A stretch of DNA of 9,207 bases from PNAI01 sp035501735 (lineage in GTDB: Bacteria > Pseudomonadota > Alphaproteobacteria > Rhizobiales > Xanthobacteraceae). The notes beneath the pieces were generated by a model that was given only the letters and a program-made list of their open reading frames with translations, ran no database searches and was not told where the DNA came from. Position 1 is the stretch's first letter; each line of letters begins with the position of its first letter. Position numbers and translations under genes: made by a program. This document shows positions 1-6,295 of this stretch, piece after piece. The DNA is taken from NCBI GenBank assembly GCA_035501735.1, contig DATJVR010000022.1, positions 1-9,207 on the forward strand, in the 5' to 3' direction.

Positions 1-1188
1 GCCCCAGCGGAAGCCGATCGAGCCGAGCGGCACGGCGAGCTTGCCGCTCGTCTCGTCGAAGCACACGGTCTTCCAGTCGGGGTTGTTGGTTTCGCCCAGC
101 TTGTCGGCGAAGTCGGATGCCCTGAGAAATCTTTCGGGAACGTAGCGCTCACCCTGCTTCACCAGGCGCACCAACATGGGCATATCGGTATACTGGCGGC
201 AGTACTCGCGAAAATATTCGCTCTTGTTCTTGGCGTGGTACTCCGTGAGGACGACGTGCCCCATCGCCATGGCGAGCGCCGCGTCGGTGCCCTGCTTGGG
301 ATGCAGCCACAGGTCGCCGAACTTGGAGCCCTCGGCGTAATCGGGAAACACCGAAACTATCTTCGCGCCCTTGTAACGCACCTCGGTCATGAAGTGCGCG
401 TCCGGCGTGCGCGTCTGCGGCACGTTCGAGCCCCACATCATGATGAAAGTCGAGTTGTACCAGTCGGCCGATTCCGGGACGTCGGTCTGCTCGCCCCAGG
501 TCATGGGCGAGGCGGGCGGCAGGTCGCAATACCAGTCGTAGAAGCTCATGCACACGCCGCCGATGAGCGAGAGATAGCGGCTGCCCGCGGCGTAGGAAAC
601 CATCGACATCGCGGGGATCGGCGAGAAGCCGATGACGCGGTCGGGGCCGTAGCGCTTGATCGTGTACACGTTCGCCGCGGCGACGATTTCGTTCGCCTCG
701 TCCCACGAGGAGCGCAGGAACCCGCCCAGGCCGCGCTGCTTCTTGTAGGTGGCGGCGGCCTGCGGGTTTTCGACGATCGAGCGCCAGGCGCCGACCGGGT
801 CGCTCGACTTCCTCAGCTCGCGCCACAGCTTCAAGAGCGGGCTCCTCACCATCGGGTACTTGAGGCGGTTGCCCGAGTACAGGTACCAGGAGTAGGACGC
901 GCCGCGCGAGCAGCCGCGCGGCTCGTGGTTGGGCATGTCCGGGCGCGTGCGCGGGTAATCGGTCTGCTGCGTTTCCCAGGTGACGATGCCGCCCTTCACG
1001 TAGATCTTCCACGAGCACGAGCCCGTGCAGTTGGCCCCGTGCGTGGAGCGCACGATCTTGTCGTGCTGCCAGCGCTTGCGATACCCGTCTTCCCAACGCC
1101 GGTCTTCGCGCGTGGTGATGCCGTGGCCCGCAGCAAACGATTCCCCAGCACGCTTGAAGAACGTGAGGCGATCGAGAAAATGGCTCAT
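1..1188 (-). CDS. narG: Respiratory nitrate reductase alpha subunit, 5' part (runs off left edge)
   Basis: This is the catalytic Mo-bis-MGD subunit of the membrane-bound NarGHI complex, which reduces nitrate to nitrite at the cytoplasmic face using quinol electrons passed through NarI and NarH. The 396 visible codons are open to the window edge; full-length NarG is about 1240 aa. The N-terminus matches the uncleaved, Tat-like NarG leader (MSHFLDRLTFFKRAGESFA). Next come the FS0 [4Fe-4S] ligands His50, Cys54, Cys58 and Cys93 (STHGANCTGSC, then RGCSRGASYSW). Asp222 in the YCDLPPASP motif is the expected Mo ligand, and TWGEQTDVPESADW and GSNVPQTRTPDAHF are typical of the family. The ATG at 1188 is preceded by AAGGAAA, and the gene starts 14 nt after the narK stop, so the two form an operon. 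Third codon positions are nearly all G or C (38 of 40 in codons 41-80), well above narK. Family assignment is very secure; the C-terminal two thirds and narHJI lie outside. Confidence 0.97.
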   Translation of the reverse strand, partial: MSHFLDRLTFFKRAGESFAAGHGITTREDRRWEDGYRKRWQHDKIVRSTHGANCTGSCSWKIYVKGGIVTWETQQTDYPRTRPDMPNHEPRGCSRGASYSWYLYSGNRLKYPMVRSPLLKLWRELRKSSDPVGAWRSIVENPQAAATYKKQRGLGGFLRSSWDEANEIVAAANVYTIKRYGPDRVIGFSPIPAMSMVSYAAGSRYLSLIGGVCMSFYDWYCDLPPASPMTWGEQTDVPESADWYNSTFIMMWGSNVPQTRTPDAHFMTEVRYKGAKIVSVFPDYAEGSKFGDLWLHPKQGTDAALAMAMGHVVLTEYHAKNKSEYFREYCRQYTDMPMLVRLVKQGERYVPERFLRASDFADKLGETNNPDWKTVCFDETSGKLAVPLGSIGFRWG

Positions 1189-1195
1189 CGTCTGA

Positions 1196-1202
1196 TTTCC
1201 TT
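1196..1202 (-). promoter_or_regulatory. Ribosome binding site of narG
   Basis: The minus strand reads AAGGAAA, ending 7 nt before the ATG at 1188. It begins immediately after the narK TGA stop, which fits translation of narG from a narK-narG transcript and supports this start. Confidence 0.7.
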
Positions 1203-3968
1203 TCAGGCGGGGCGCGTGGCAACGGCGGGCGGCATGGGGGCCGCCGGCGGCCGGCGCTCGACGTCGTAAAGCAAACCGCCGCGCCGCGTGTAATAGCCCC
1301 AGGTAATGAGCAGGCAGCTCACGTAGAAGACGAAGAATCCCCAGAGTGCCGGCTCGACGCCGCCGGTGAGCTGAATAGACGTGCCGTAGCTCTTCGGGAT
1401 GAAGAAGGCACCGAAGGCCGCGATCGCCGAAGTGAAACCGGTGATGGCGGCGGATTCTTTTTCAGCTTGGCGGATGCGCGCCGCCGCGTCCGCGCCTGGC
1501 ATGAGACGATTCATTTCCTTGCGCATGATGTTCGGGATCATTTGGAAGGTCGATGCGTTGCCGACGCCTGCCGCGAAGAACAGCACGAGAAACATCGCGA
1601 AGAATCCCCAGAATGCGCTCGGCTGATCCTTGATGCCGAGGAAATACAGAACGCCGGCGACTCCGATCATCATCAGGATGAATACCCAGAACGTCACCCG
1701 GCCGCCGCCCCATCTGTCCGACACCCAGCCGGTCGCTGAGCGCGACAGTGCACCCACAAGTGGCCCGAGGAATGCATAAGGCAATGCATCGACAGCGGGG
1801 AATTGAGTTTTGGCGAGCAAGGGGAATCCGGCGGAGTAACCGATGAACGAACCGAAGGTCCCGGTATAGAGCCAGCACATCAGCCAATTGTGCTTGCGCT
1901 CGAAGATCACGGCTTGCTCGGAGAACGAGGCCTTAGCCGAGGCGATGTCGTTCATACCGAACCAACAGGCGAACGCGCTCGCCGCGATGAAGGGGACCCA
2001 GATAAAACCGGCGTTCTGCAGCCAGAGCGGCACCTGCTGATCGCCGCTTTTCACCATCGCGGGATCGCCGCCGAACCAGCCGAACACGCCGACGGTAATC
2101 GCGATCGGGACCAGGAACTGCACCACGCTGACGCCGAGATTGCCGAGGCCGGCGTTGAGTGCCAACGCGTTGCCTTTTTCCGATTTCGGGAAAAAGAACG
2201 AGATGTTGGCCATTGACGAGGCGAAATTGCCACCCCCCAACCCGCACAGCAGCGCAAGACCGAGCAGGATGAAGTACGGCGTCTCGGGATTTTGCACCGC
2301 ATAGCCGATACCGACGGCCGGAATCATCAGCGACCAGGTGGTGACCGTCGTCCACAGGCGGCCGCCGAAGATCGGCACCATGAACGAATAGAAAATGCGT
2401 AGGACCGCGCCAGAGATGCCCGGAAGCGCGGCAAGCCAGAACAGTTCATCGGTGGTGAATTTGAATCCCACCGACGGCAGCTTGGCGACAACGACCGACC
2501 ACACCTGCCAGATGGCGAAGGACAACAGCAGCGCGGGGATCGAGATCCACAGATTCCGCCGCGCGATCGTCCGCCCGGTGCTCTCCCAGAACGCCTTGTC
2601 CTCGGGCCGCCAATCCGCCAGCACGGCGCCCGCGAGGGCGCCGACATGCTTCGGCTCGTGGATCGGCTGCATCTCCGGCAATTGCGGGAGTTTGAGCAGC
2701 TCGGGCTCGGCGACCTCGCGCTCCATCTGCCGGATCGCCATGTGCATCCAGATCAGCGCGCACGATACGAGCGCGAACAGAAGCATGAAGCAGCTGGTGT
2801 AGAGGCCGGTCAGATCGAGCAACACGCCAAACGCGATCGGCAGCACGAATCCGCCAAGCCCGCCAATCATCCCGACGAGACCGCCGACGGAGCCCACGTT
2901 CCGCGGGTAGTAGACCGGGATGTGCTTGTAAACTGCCGCTTTGCCCAAGGCCATGAAGAAGCCGAGCACGAAGACGGTTACGGTGAACGGCACGACGCCC
3001 ATTTCAAGATGGAAGGCGCGCGGGCCAGAGACGGTGTAGACGATGTAATCCGTCGGCGGATAGGACAGCACGAAGGTGCAGGCGACCGCCACGAGGAATG
3101 TCCAATACATCACACGCCGCGCGCCGTAGCGGTCCGACAGATGCCCGCCGTAGGCGCGGAAAACGCTTGCCGGGAACGAGAAGAACGCGGCGATCATACC
3201 CGCGGCTTTGATGTCGACGCCGTAGACGTTGATGAGATACTGCGGCAGCCACAGCGACAGCGCGACGAAAGCGCCGAACACGAAGAAATAATAGAGCGCG
3301 AACCGCCAGACTTGGACATTCTTCAGGGGCTCCAACTCAAGCCAGGCGCTGTGCGGCTTCTCCCGGCGCGCGCGGCGTTCGCGCAGCACCGGATCATCAT
3401 TGGTCGTGAACCAGAATACGATGCCCATGACGGCGATGCCGACCGCCCAGACCTGGGCGGTCGTCTGCCAGCCATAAGCAACGAGCACAAAAGGGGCGAG
3501 GAATTTCGTAACCGCCGCGCCGACATTGCCGGCACCGAAAATGCCGAGCGCGGTGCCCTGCTGTGCCGTCGGGTACCAGCGCGAGACATAGGCGATACCA
3601 ACCGCGAACGATCCGCCGGAAATGCCGACACCGAGCGCTGCCAACAGCATCTGCGGATAGGTTTGCGCGTAGGAAAGCAGGAAGGTTGCGACCGCGGCTG
3701 AGAGCATCACGAGCGTATAGACGATGCGACCGCCATATTGATCGGTCCAAATGCCGAGCACGAGCCGGATTAGCGACCCGGTTAGGATCGGCGTTCCGAC
3801 CAGCAATCCGAATTGGGTTTCGCTGAGGCCGAGTTCCTGTTTGATCCGCACGCCGATGATCGCAAAAATCGTCCACACCGCGAAACAGACGGTGAATGCG
3901 ATCGTTGAAAGCCAAAGTGCGCGGCTCTGATCGCTGTGTGTCGGAATTTGCTCAGCCATGATTGTCAT
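1203..3968 (-). CDS. narK: Fused double-domain nitrate/nitrite transporter (NarK1-NarK2 type)
   Basis: An inner-membrane transporter of 921 aa, about twice the usual single NarK (roughly 430-470 aa), made of two MFS halves. Half 1 (about residues 15-415) resembles NarK1, the proposed nitrate/proton symporter. Half 2 (about 470-895) resembles NarK2, the nitrate/nitrite antiporter. A hydrophilic linker at about 415-468 joins them. Each half keeps an arginine pair equivalent to R89 and R305 of E. coli NarK: R68 (LTGSLIRLVLG) and R271 (ASVFRAYGGHLSDR); R524 (ISGAVLRIFYSF) and R743 (LSRSATGWVSDRWGG). Half 2 has the nitrate signatures GGGNFASSMANISFFFPK (578-595) and GVGNASTFQMIP (801-812). The same fusion is known from Paracoccus. 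It precedes narG by 14 nt, so it probably imports nitrate and exports nitrite for NarGHI. The start may be Met1 (3968) or Met4 (3959); neither has a strong nearby Shine-Dalgarno sequence. A GGAG at 3971-3974 is better placed for Met4 (11 nt) than for Met1 (2 nt). The last 20 codons are more GC-rich than the rest and resemble narG. Confidence 0.95.
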   Translation of the reverse strand: MTIMAEQIPTHSDQSRALWLSTIAFTVCFAVWTIFAIIGVRIKQELGLSETQFGLLVGTPILTGSLIRLVLGIWTDQYGGRIVYTLVMLSAAVATFLLSYAQTYPQMLLAALGVGISGGSFAVGIAYVSRWYPTAQQGTALGIFGAGNVGAAVTKFLAPFVLVAYGWQTTAQVWAVGIAVMGIVFWFTTNDDPVLRERRARREKPHSAWLELEPLKNVQVWRFALYYFFVFGAFVALSLWLPQYLINVYGVDIKAAGMIAAFFSFPASVFRAYGGHLSDRYGARRVMYWTFLVAVACTFVLSYPPTDYIVYTVSGPRAFHLEMGVVPFTVTVFVLGFFMALGKAAVYKHIPVYYPRNVGSVGGLVGMIGGLGGFVLPIAFGVLLDLTGLYTSCFMLLFALVSCALIWMHMAIRQMEREVAEPELLKLPQLPEMQPIHEPKHVGALAGAVLADWRPEDKAFWESTGRTIARRNLWISIPALLLSFAIWQVWSVVVAKLPSVGFKFTTDELFWLAALPGISGAVLRIFYSFMVPIFGGRLWTTVTTWSLMIPAVGIGYAVQNPETPYFILLGLALLCGLGGGNFASSMANISFFFPKSEKGNALALNAGLGNLGVSVVQFLVPIAITVGVFGWFGGDPAMVKSGDQQVPLWLQNAGFIWVPFIAASAFACWFGMNDIASAKASFSEQAVIFERKHNWLMCWLYTGTFGSFIGYSAGFPLLAKTQFPAVDALPYAFLGPLVGALSRSATGWVSDRWGGGRVTFWVFILMMIGVAGVLYFLGIKDQPSAFWGFFAMFLVLFFAAGVGNASTFQMIPNIMRKEMNRLMPGADAAARIRQAEKESAAITGFTSAIAAFGAFFIPKSYGTSIQLTGGVEPALWGFFVFYVSCLLITWGYYTRRGGLLYDVERRPPAAPMPPAVATRPA

Positions 3969-4000
3969 CGCTCCGTTGGGTGGAATGGCAGCAGAGACAA
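3965..4000 (-). other. Possible 11-codon leader ORF coupled to narK
   Basis: Starting at TTG (4000-3998), the minus strand encodes (M)SLLPFHPTER and stops at TGA 3967-3965, overlapping the narK ATG as ATGA. A consensus AAGGAGG lies at 4012-4018, 11 nt upstream of the TTG. It is the only strong Shine-Dalgarno sequence near narK, and no ATG, GTG or TTG in the narK frame can use it because a TAA follows closely upstream. This is suggestive of translational coupling. It is only possible if transcription starts upstream of 4018, which conflicts with a class II start near 3994. No homologue is known to me. Confidence 0.25.
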
Positions 4001-4028
4001 TCGGTACGGATCCTCCTTACGTTCGGTG

Positions 4029-4042
4029 TTGACGTACGTCAA
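4029..4042. promoter_or_regulatory. Fnr-family operator on the narK side (TTGAC-GTAC-GTCAA)
   Basis: A perfect 14-bp palindrome, TTGACGTACGTCAA, with the Crp/Fnr half-site TTGA and the Fnr N4 spacing. C/G occupies the fifth half-site position instead of Fnr's T/A. Its centre (4035.5) lies 67.5 bp from narK Met1 and 76.5 bp from Met4. If bound at -41.5, transcription would start near 3994 with a leader of 26-35 nt. No convincing -10 hexamer is seen there (TACCGA at 4001-4006 is poor). The adjacent regulator is the likely binder, since its recognition helix fits TTGA half-sites. That pairing is inferred. Confidence 0.7.
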
Positions 4043-4130
4043 AGCTGACGTTGGAATATCCTCTGCAGAATGAAAATAAGTTGCATTTTACATTTGCAAT
4101 TCTTGGAAATGACTTTTTCAATACTTTCAA

Positions 4131-4144
4131 TTGATATTTATCAA
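4131..4144. promoter_or_regulatory. Consensus Fnr/FixK box (TTGAT-ATTT-ATCAA) upstream of the regulator
   Basis: TTGATATTTATCAA matches the Fnr consensus TTGAT-N4-ATCAA at all ten defined positions and sits in an AT-rich stretch. Its centre, 4137.5, is about 41 bp upstream of the start predicted from the TATCTT hexamer at 4166-4171, which is class II activator spacing. It also begins with a TTG in frame with the regulator. Because the box occupies that site, the TTG is unlikely to be the translation start. Confidence 0.8.
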
Positions 4145-4165
4145 GACTGCGATGGAGTTATTCTG

Positions 4166-4171
4166 TATCTT
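4166..4171 (+). promoter_or_regulatory. Candidate -10 element of the regulator promoter
   Basis: TATCTT matches four of six positions of TATAAT and stands at class II distance from the Fnr box. Transcription would start near 4178, next to the ATG at 4179, leaving almost no 5' leader. No -35 hexamer is expected where an activator sits at -41.5. Predicted from sequence only. Confidence 0.5.
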
Positions 4172-4178
4172 TCAAGCC

Positions 4179-4868
4179 ATGCGCCACATCGAAATCGATC
4201 TTGTCCGCCAGTTGCCGCTCTGTCGAGACATGACAGACGCGAATTTTGATTCGCTGATGATTGCGGCGTTGTTGCAGAAGTTTCCGCCGCACGCTGTTCT
4301 CATCCGCGAAGGCGAATTGCCGGATTTCCTTCACATCATTGTTGATGGATCGGTGGAACTGTTCGCGGAATGGGATGGCCGCGAAGTCACGCTCGATATC
4401 CTTCGGCCGGTCTCAACTTTTATTCTGGCCGCGGTCATTCGCGACGAAGTCTATCTCAAATCGGCACGCACATTGGTCCCGTCGCAAATTCTCATGATTC
4501 CGGCTGAAACAGTGCGTGACATCTTCAGTCGCGATGGAGCCTTTGCCCGCGCCATCGTGAACGAACTTGCGGTCCGCTATCGCAGCGTCGTGCGCTCTCT
4601 GAAAGACCATAAATTGAGGACAAGCGCGGAGCGTCTGGCCAATTGGATTCTCGAAATCGATCGTCAACAAGGTGGCAGCGGACGTGTTGTGCTGCCTCAT
4701 GACAAGCGAACACTGGCCTCGCGCCTAGGCATGACGCCCGAAAATCTTTCGCGTAATTTGGCGACCTTGTCGGAGCACGGCGTGATCGGTGGCGGGAAGG
4801 AAATCGTCGTCACCGACCGCGAGGCACTCAAGCGCTGGGCAAAGCCCGACCCGTTGATCGACGGCTGA
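4179..4868 (+). CDS. Crp/Fnr-family regulator without Fe-S cysteines (NarR/Dnr-like)
   Basis: A 229-aa transcription factor. The cyclic-nucleotide-binding-like beta-roll spans about residues 15-125 (IREGELPDFLHIIVDGSVELF), the dimerisation helix about 120-145, and the winged HTH about 150-220. The recognition helix TPENLSRNLATL has Glu188, Ser191 and Arg192 in the E-x-x-S-R spacing that Fnr uses to read TTGA half-sites. Both boxes upstream contain such half-sites. The only cysteine is Cys15, so it cannot hold the four-cysteine [4Fe-4S] cluster of Fnr. This resembles NarR, Dnr and NnrR, which respond to nitrate/nitrite or NO. Its place divergent from narK recalls narR of Paracoccus, so narK-narG control is the likely job. 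I chose the ATG at 4179 over ATG 4152 and TTG 4131 because the upstream starts lie in the promoter or Fnr box; no start has a good Shine-Dalgarno sequence. Family is sure; the effector and the name narR are inferred. Confidence 0.9.
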   Translation: MRHIEIDLVRQLPLCRDMTDANFDSLMIAALLQKFPPHAVLIREGELPDFLHIIVDGSVELFAEWDGREVTLDILRPVSTFILAAVIRDEVYLKSARTLVPSQILMIPAETVRDIFSRDGAFARAIVNELAVRYRSVVRSLKDHKLRTSAERLANWILEIDRQQGGSGRVVLPHDKRTLASRLGMTPENLSRNLATLSEHGVIGGGKEIVVTDREALKRWAKPDPLIDG

Positions 4869-5085
4869 TAGTTTTGTTGTCAGCGCAATGGATCAGTCAA
4901 AAGAGTCCAAAAACCGATAATATAAATCATTTCCTGTGAACCTCTGAGTGACAGAAGCTTGGCTAAAAAATAAGGAAAGCGGATATCACGAGTTCTGAGT
5001 CGATGTCGGCTCAGTACCATTCGCGTCGATACAATACCGCCAACAGTCATTACGTCGCTGAGTGTCATGTGGCTTTTCGCCCGCG
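4869..5085. other. Convergent gene-free stretch, nothing recognised
   Basis: This 217-bp stretch lies between the 3' ends of the regulator and the 115-aa gene. A weak dyad right at the regulator stop (4864-4870 with 4878-4884, one wobble pair) has no T-run after it and is not a convincing terminator. No RNA gene, repeat or protein remnant is apparent. Confidence 0.5.
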
Positions 5086-5433
5086 TCACTTTTTGCGTTT
5101 TCGTCGGCTGACCATAATCAGTATGGCAGCCACCAGACCACCGAATGCTGATGCGAGCCTCGAATTGCGAGCCTTGCGATCAATTTCCGATTTGTAGAAT
5201 AGTGCGTCAGATGGCTTGATAGTAGCGCATTGAGGATTGCTGCTGCGGGTAAGGTCGTTCGCGCCGTAGCAAGCGCGAGCCGCATTGAGTTTCGCGTAGT
5301 CGTCCCGAGTTGCCACGAACCAGTAGCTAGCACAAATCATCACCCAAATGATGATGCCGAGAACCCAAGCGACAACGTGCTTGCCGCTGATCGCCGCCGG
5401 TGGCGAAGGTTCAGTTTGCAAATTGTCGCGCAT
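5086..5433 (-). CDS. Small two-TM membrane protein, function unknown
   Basis: A 115-aa protein that I do not recognise. It has a short hydrophilic N-terminus, a strong membrane segment at about 19-41 (VVAWVLGIIIWVMICASYWF), a loop at 42-92, a second segment at about 93-108, and a basic tail RRKRKK. By the positive-inside rule both ends are cytoplasmic and the loop is periplasmic. The loop holds Cys55 and Cys69, which could form a disulfide. Support for a real gene is the coherent membrane topology and the divergent pairing with the 180-aa membrane gene. Against it, no clear Shine-Dalgarno sequence precedes the ATG. A TATGAT hexamer at 5442-5447 (minus strand, no good -35) would start transcription about 2 nt before the ATG. 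Confidence 0.6.
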   Translation of the reverse strand: MRDNLQTEPSPPAAISGKHVVAWVLGIIIWVMICASYWFVATRDDYAKLNAARACYGANDLTRSSNPQCATIKPSDALFYKSEIDRKARNSRLASAFGGLVAAILIMVSRRKRKK

Positions 5434-5485
5434 CTGCTTCGATCATAGAGCGCTGGAGAACGCGTCGCGCCATCGGTGCAGCAAG

Positions 5486-5515
5486 TTGCGTTAGTTGGCT
5501 GATCATCTTATCAGC
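5486..5515 (+). promoter_or_regulatory. Candidate promoter overlapped by an 18-bp dyad
   Basis: TTGCGT (5486-5491) and TATCAG (5509-5514) are 17 bp apart and point towards the 180-aa gene. The perfect dyad GCTGAT-CATCTT-ATCAGC (5498-5515) covers the spacer end and the -10, where a repressor would block the promoter. It lies roughly midway between the two divergent starts at 5433 and 5561. The spacing does not fit Crp/Fnr sites. The binder is unknown, and chance cannot be excluded. Confidence 0.4.
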
Positions 5516-5560
5516 GTCTCAAGGTGAATCGAAAGTTTTGTCGGAGGCTGGGGTAGGCGC

Positions 5561-6103
5561 ATGAGTACGGCGAAAAGGATAGCCTTGATCGCTGCAGGCT
5601 ACGCTCTTTCGATCGCCGGCGGCCTCGCCGCTGTCGCCGTCAATGAATTGCGCATCCCGGACGAAATCAAGGAGACCTCGGGCGGCATGGTCGCCTTCGG
5701 CGACATGGTCCTGTTCATGCTGGCTGCGGGATTCCTCAGCCTCGTACCGACCTGTTTCTTGCTGAGGCTATTCATCGAAAAGGCGCCGCGCACCTTGCTG
5801 GCCATCGAACTCCTGATCGCTGCGATCGGGCCGGTGAGCTGGCTGGCGGTGATTTACCTGGCAGGCGGCGCCAGCCCGCCGAACCAGCCGCCTCAGACCG
5901 TCAGTGTACTGCTTGGCCTGTTCGTCGCCTTCGCGGCCATTCCTCGCATGGTCCTCGGCCCGGTTTTGCTGGTGATCGAGGGAGCGACTTTCCTCCTGAT
6001 CCGTGCACGTGTTGCGCGCGCGCTGCTAGCAACAGCAATGTTGATGGACCTCATTCCTCTGAGCATGTTCGCCCTGCATATGACGCGTGCGCTCCCCTAT
6101 TAG
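5561..6103 (+). CDS. Multi-pass membrane protein, function unknown
   Basis: A 180-aa, very hydrophobic protein that I cannot assign to a family. Membrane segments are visible at about 5-27, 44-68, 79-101, 113-138 (possibly extending to 147) and 153-175. A short polar loop at 29-42 (ELRIPDEIKETSGG) and a proline-rich loop at 102-112 (GGASPPNQPPQ) separate some of them. There is no catalytic motif or transporter signature. GGAGG at 5543-5547 precedes the ATG by 13 nt, somewhat far but usable. The gene stands alone: it is divergent from the 115-aa gene, convergent with the esterase gene, and follows a candidate promoter with an operator-like dyad. Composition is GC-rich with coding bias, and the topology is coherent, so a real gene is likely. 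Confidence 0.75.
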   Translation: MSTAKRIALIAAGYALSIAGGLAAVAVNELRIPDEIKETSGGMVAFGDMVLFMLAAGFLSLVPTCFLLRLFIEKAPRTLLAIELLIAAIGPVSWLAVIYLAGGASPPNQPPQTVSVLLGLFVAFAAIPRMVLGPVLLVIEGATFLLIRARVARALLATAMLMDLIPLSMFALHMTRALPY

Positions 6104-6295
6104 ACAAACAGCCCGTACTCCAAGGTGGCCTGCCGAACGGACACGTATGAAAGAGCACAACAAAATCCGCTTTGGTTCAACGGTGTTATTTTCTTCGCTA
6201 TGTCGGCTCTGCTCCAATAGCGATCGAAGAACGGATGTTGCCGGAAGTCTGTTCCGTGCCAACTTCTACTGTGAGCAGGGTTGCAGTTGATGCGT
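6104..6295. other. Convergent gene-free stretch, nothing recognised
   Basis: These 192 bp separate the 3' ends of the 180-aa gene and the esterase gene. They are less GC-rich than their neighbours. Open frames on both strands here have no recognisable motif or start signal, and I see no clear terminator hairpin with a T-run for either gene. Confidence 0.5.

Noticed and set aside
149..1269. Long open frames overlapping narG: a 357-codon frame on the same strand (149-1222) and a 344-codon frame on the opposite strand (235-1269).
   Set aside because: Their translations are Arg/Ala/Gly/His-rich with no recognisable domain. They arise from the extreme GC3 of narG, whose own frame carries unmistakable NarG motifs.
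2646..3701. A 351-codon plus-strand open frame inside narK.
   Set aside because: It is highly charged, low-complexity sequence (Glu/Arg/Asp/His), antisense to membrane-segment codons of narK, with no domain or ribosome site.
4131..4178. TTG at 4131 or ATG at 4152 as start of the Crp/Fnr regulator.
   Set aside because: TTG 4131 is the first half-site of a perfect Fnr box, and ATG 4152 lies between that box and the -10. Neither has a Shine-Dalgarno sequence. The added residues are not typical of the family.
4864..4884. Dyad GCTGATA/TGTCAGC at the regulator stop as a terminator.
   Set aside because: Only 7 bp with one wobble pair, and no T-run follows.
4880..5089. A 69-codon minus-strand frame downstream of the 115-aa gene.
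   Set aside because: No ribosome site, no motif and mixed composition; nothing distinguishes it from chance.
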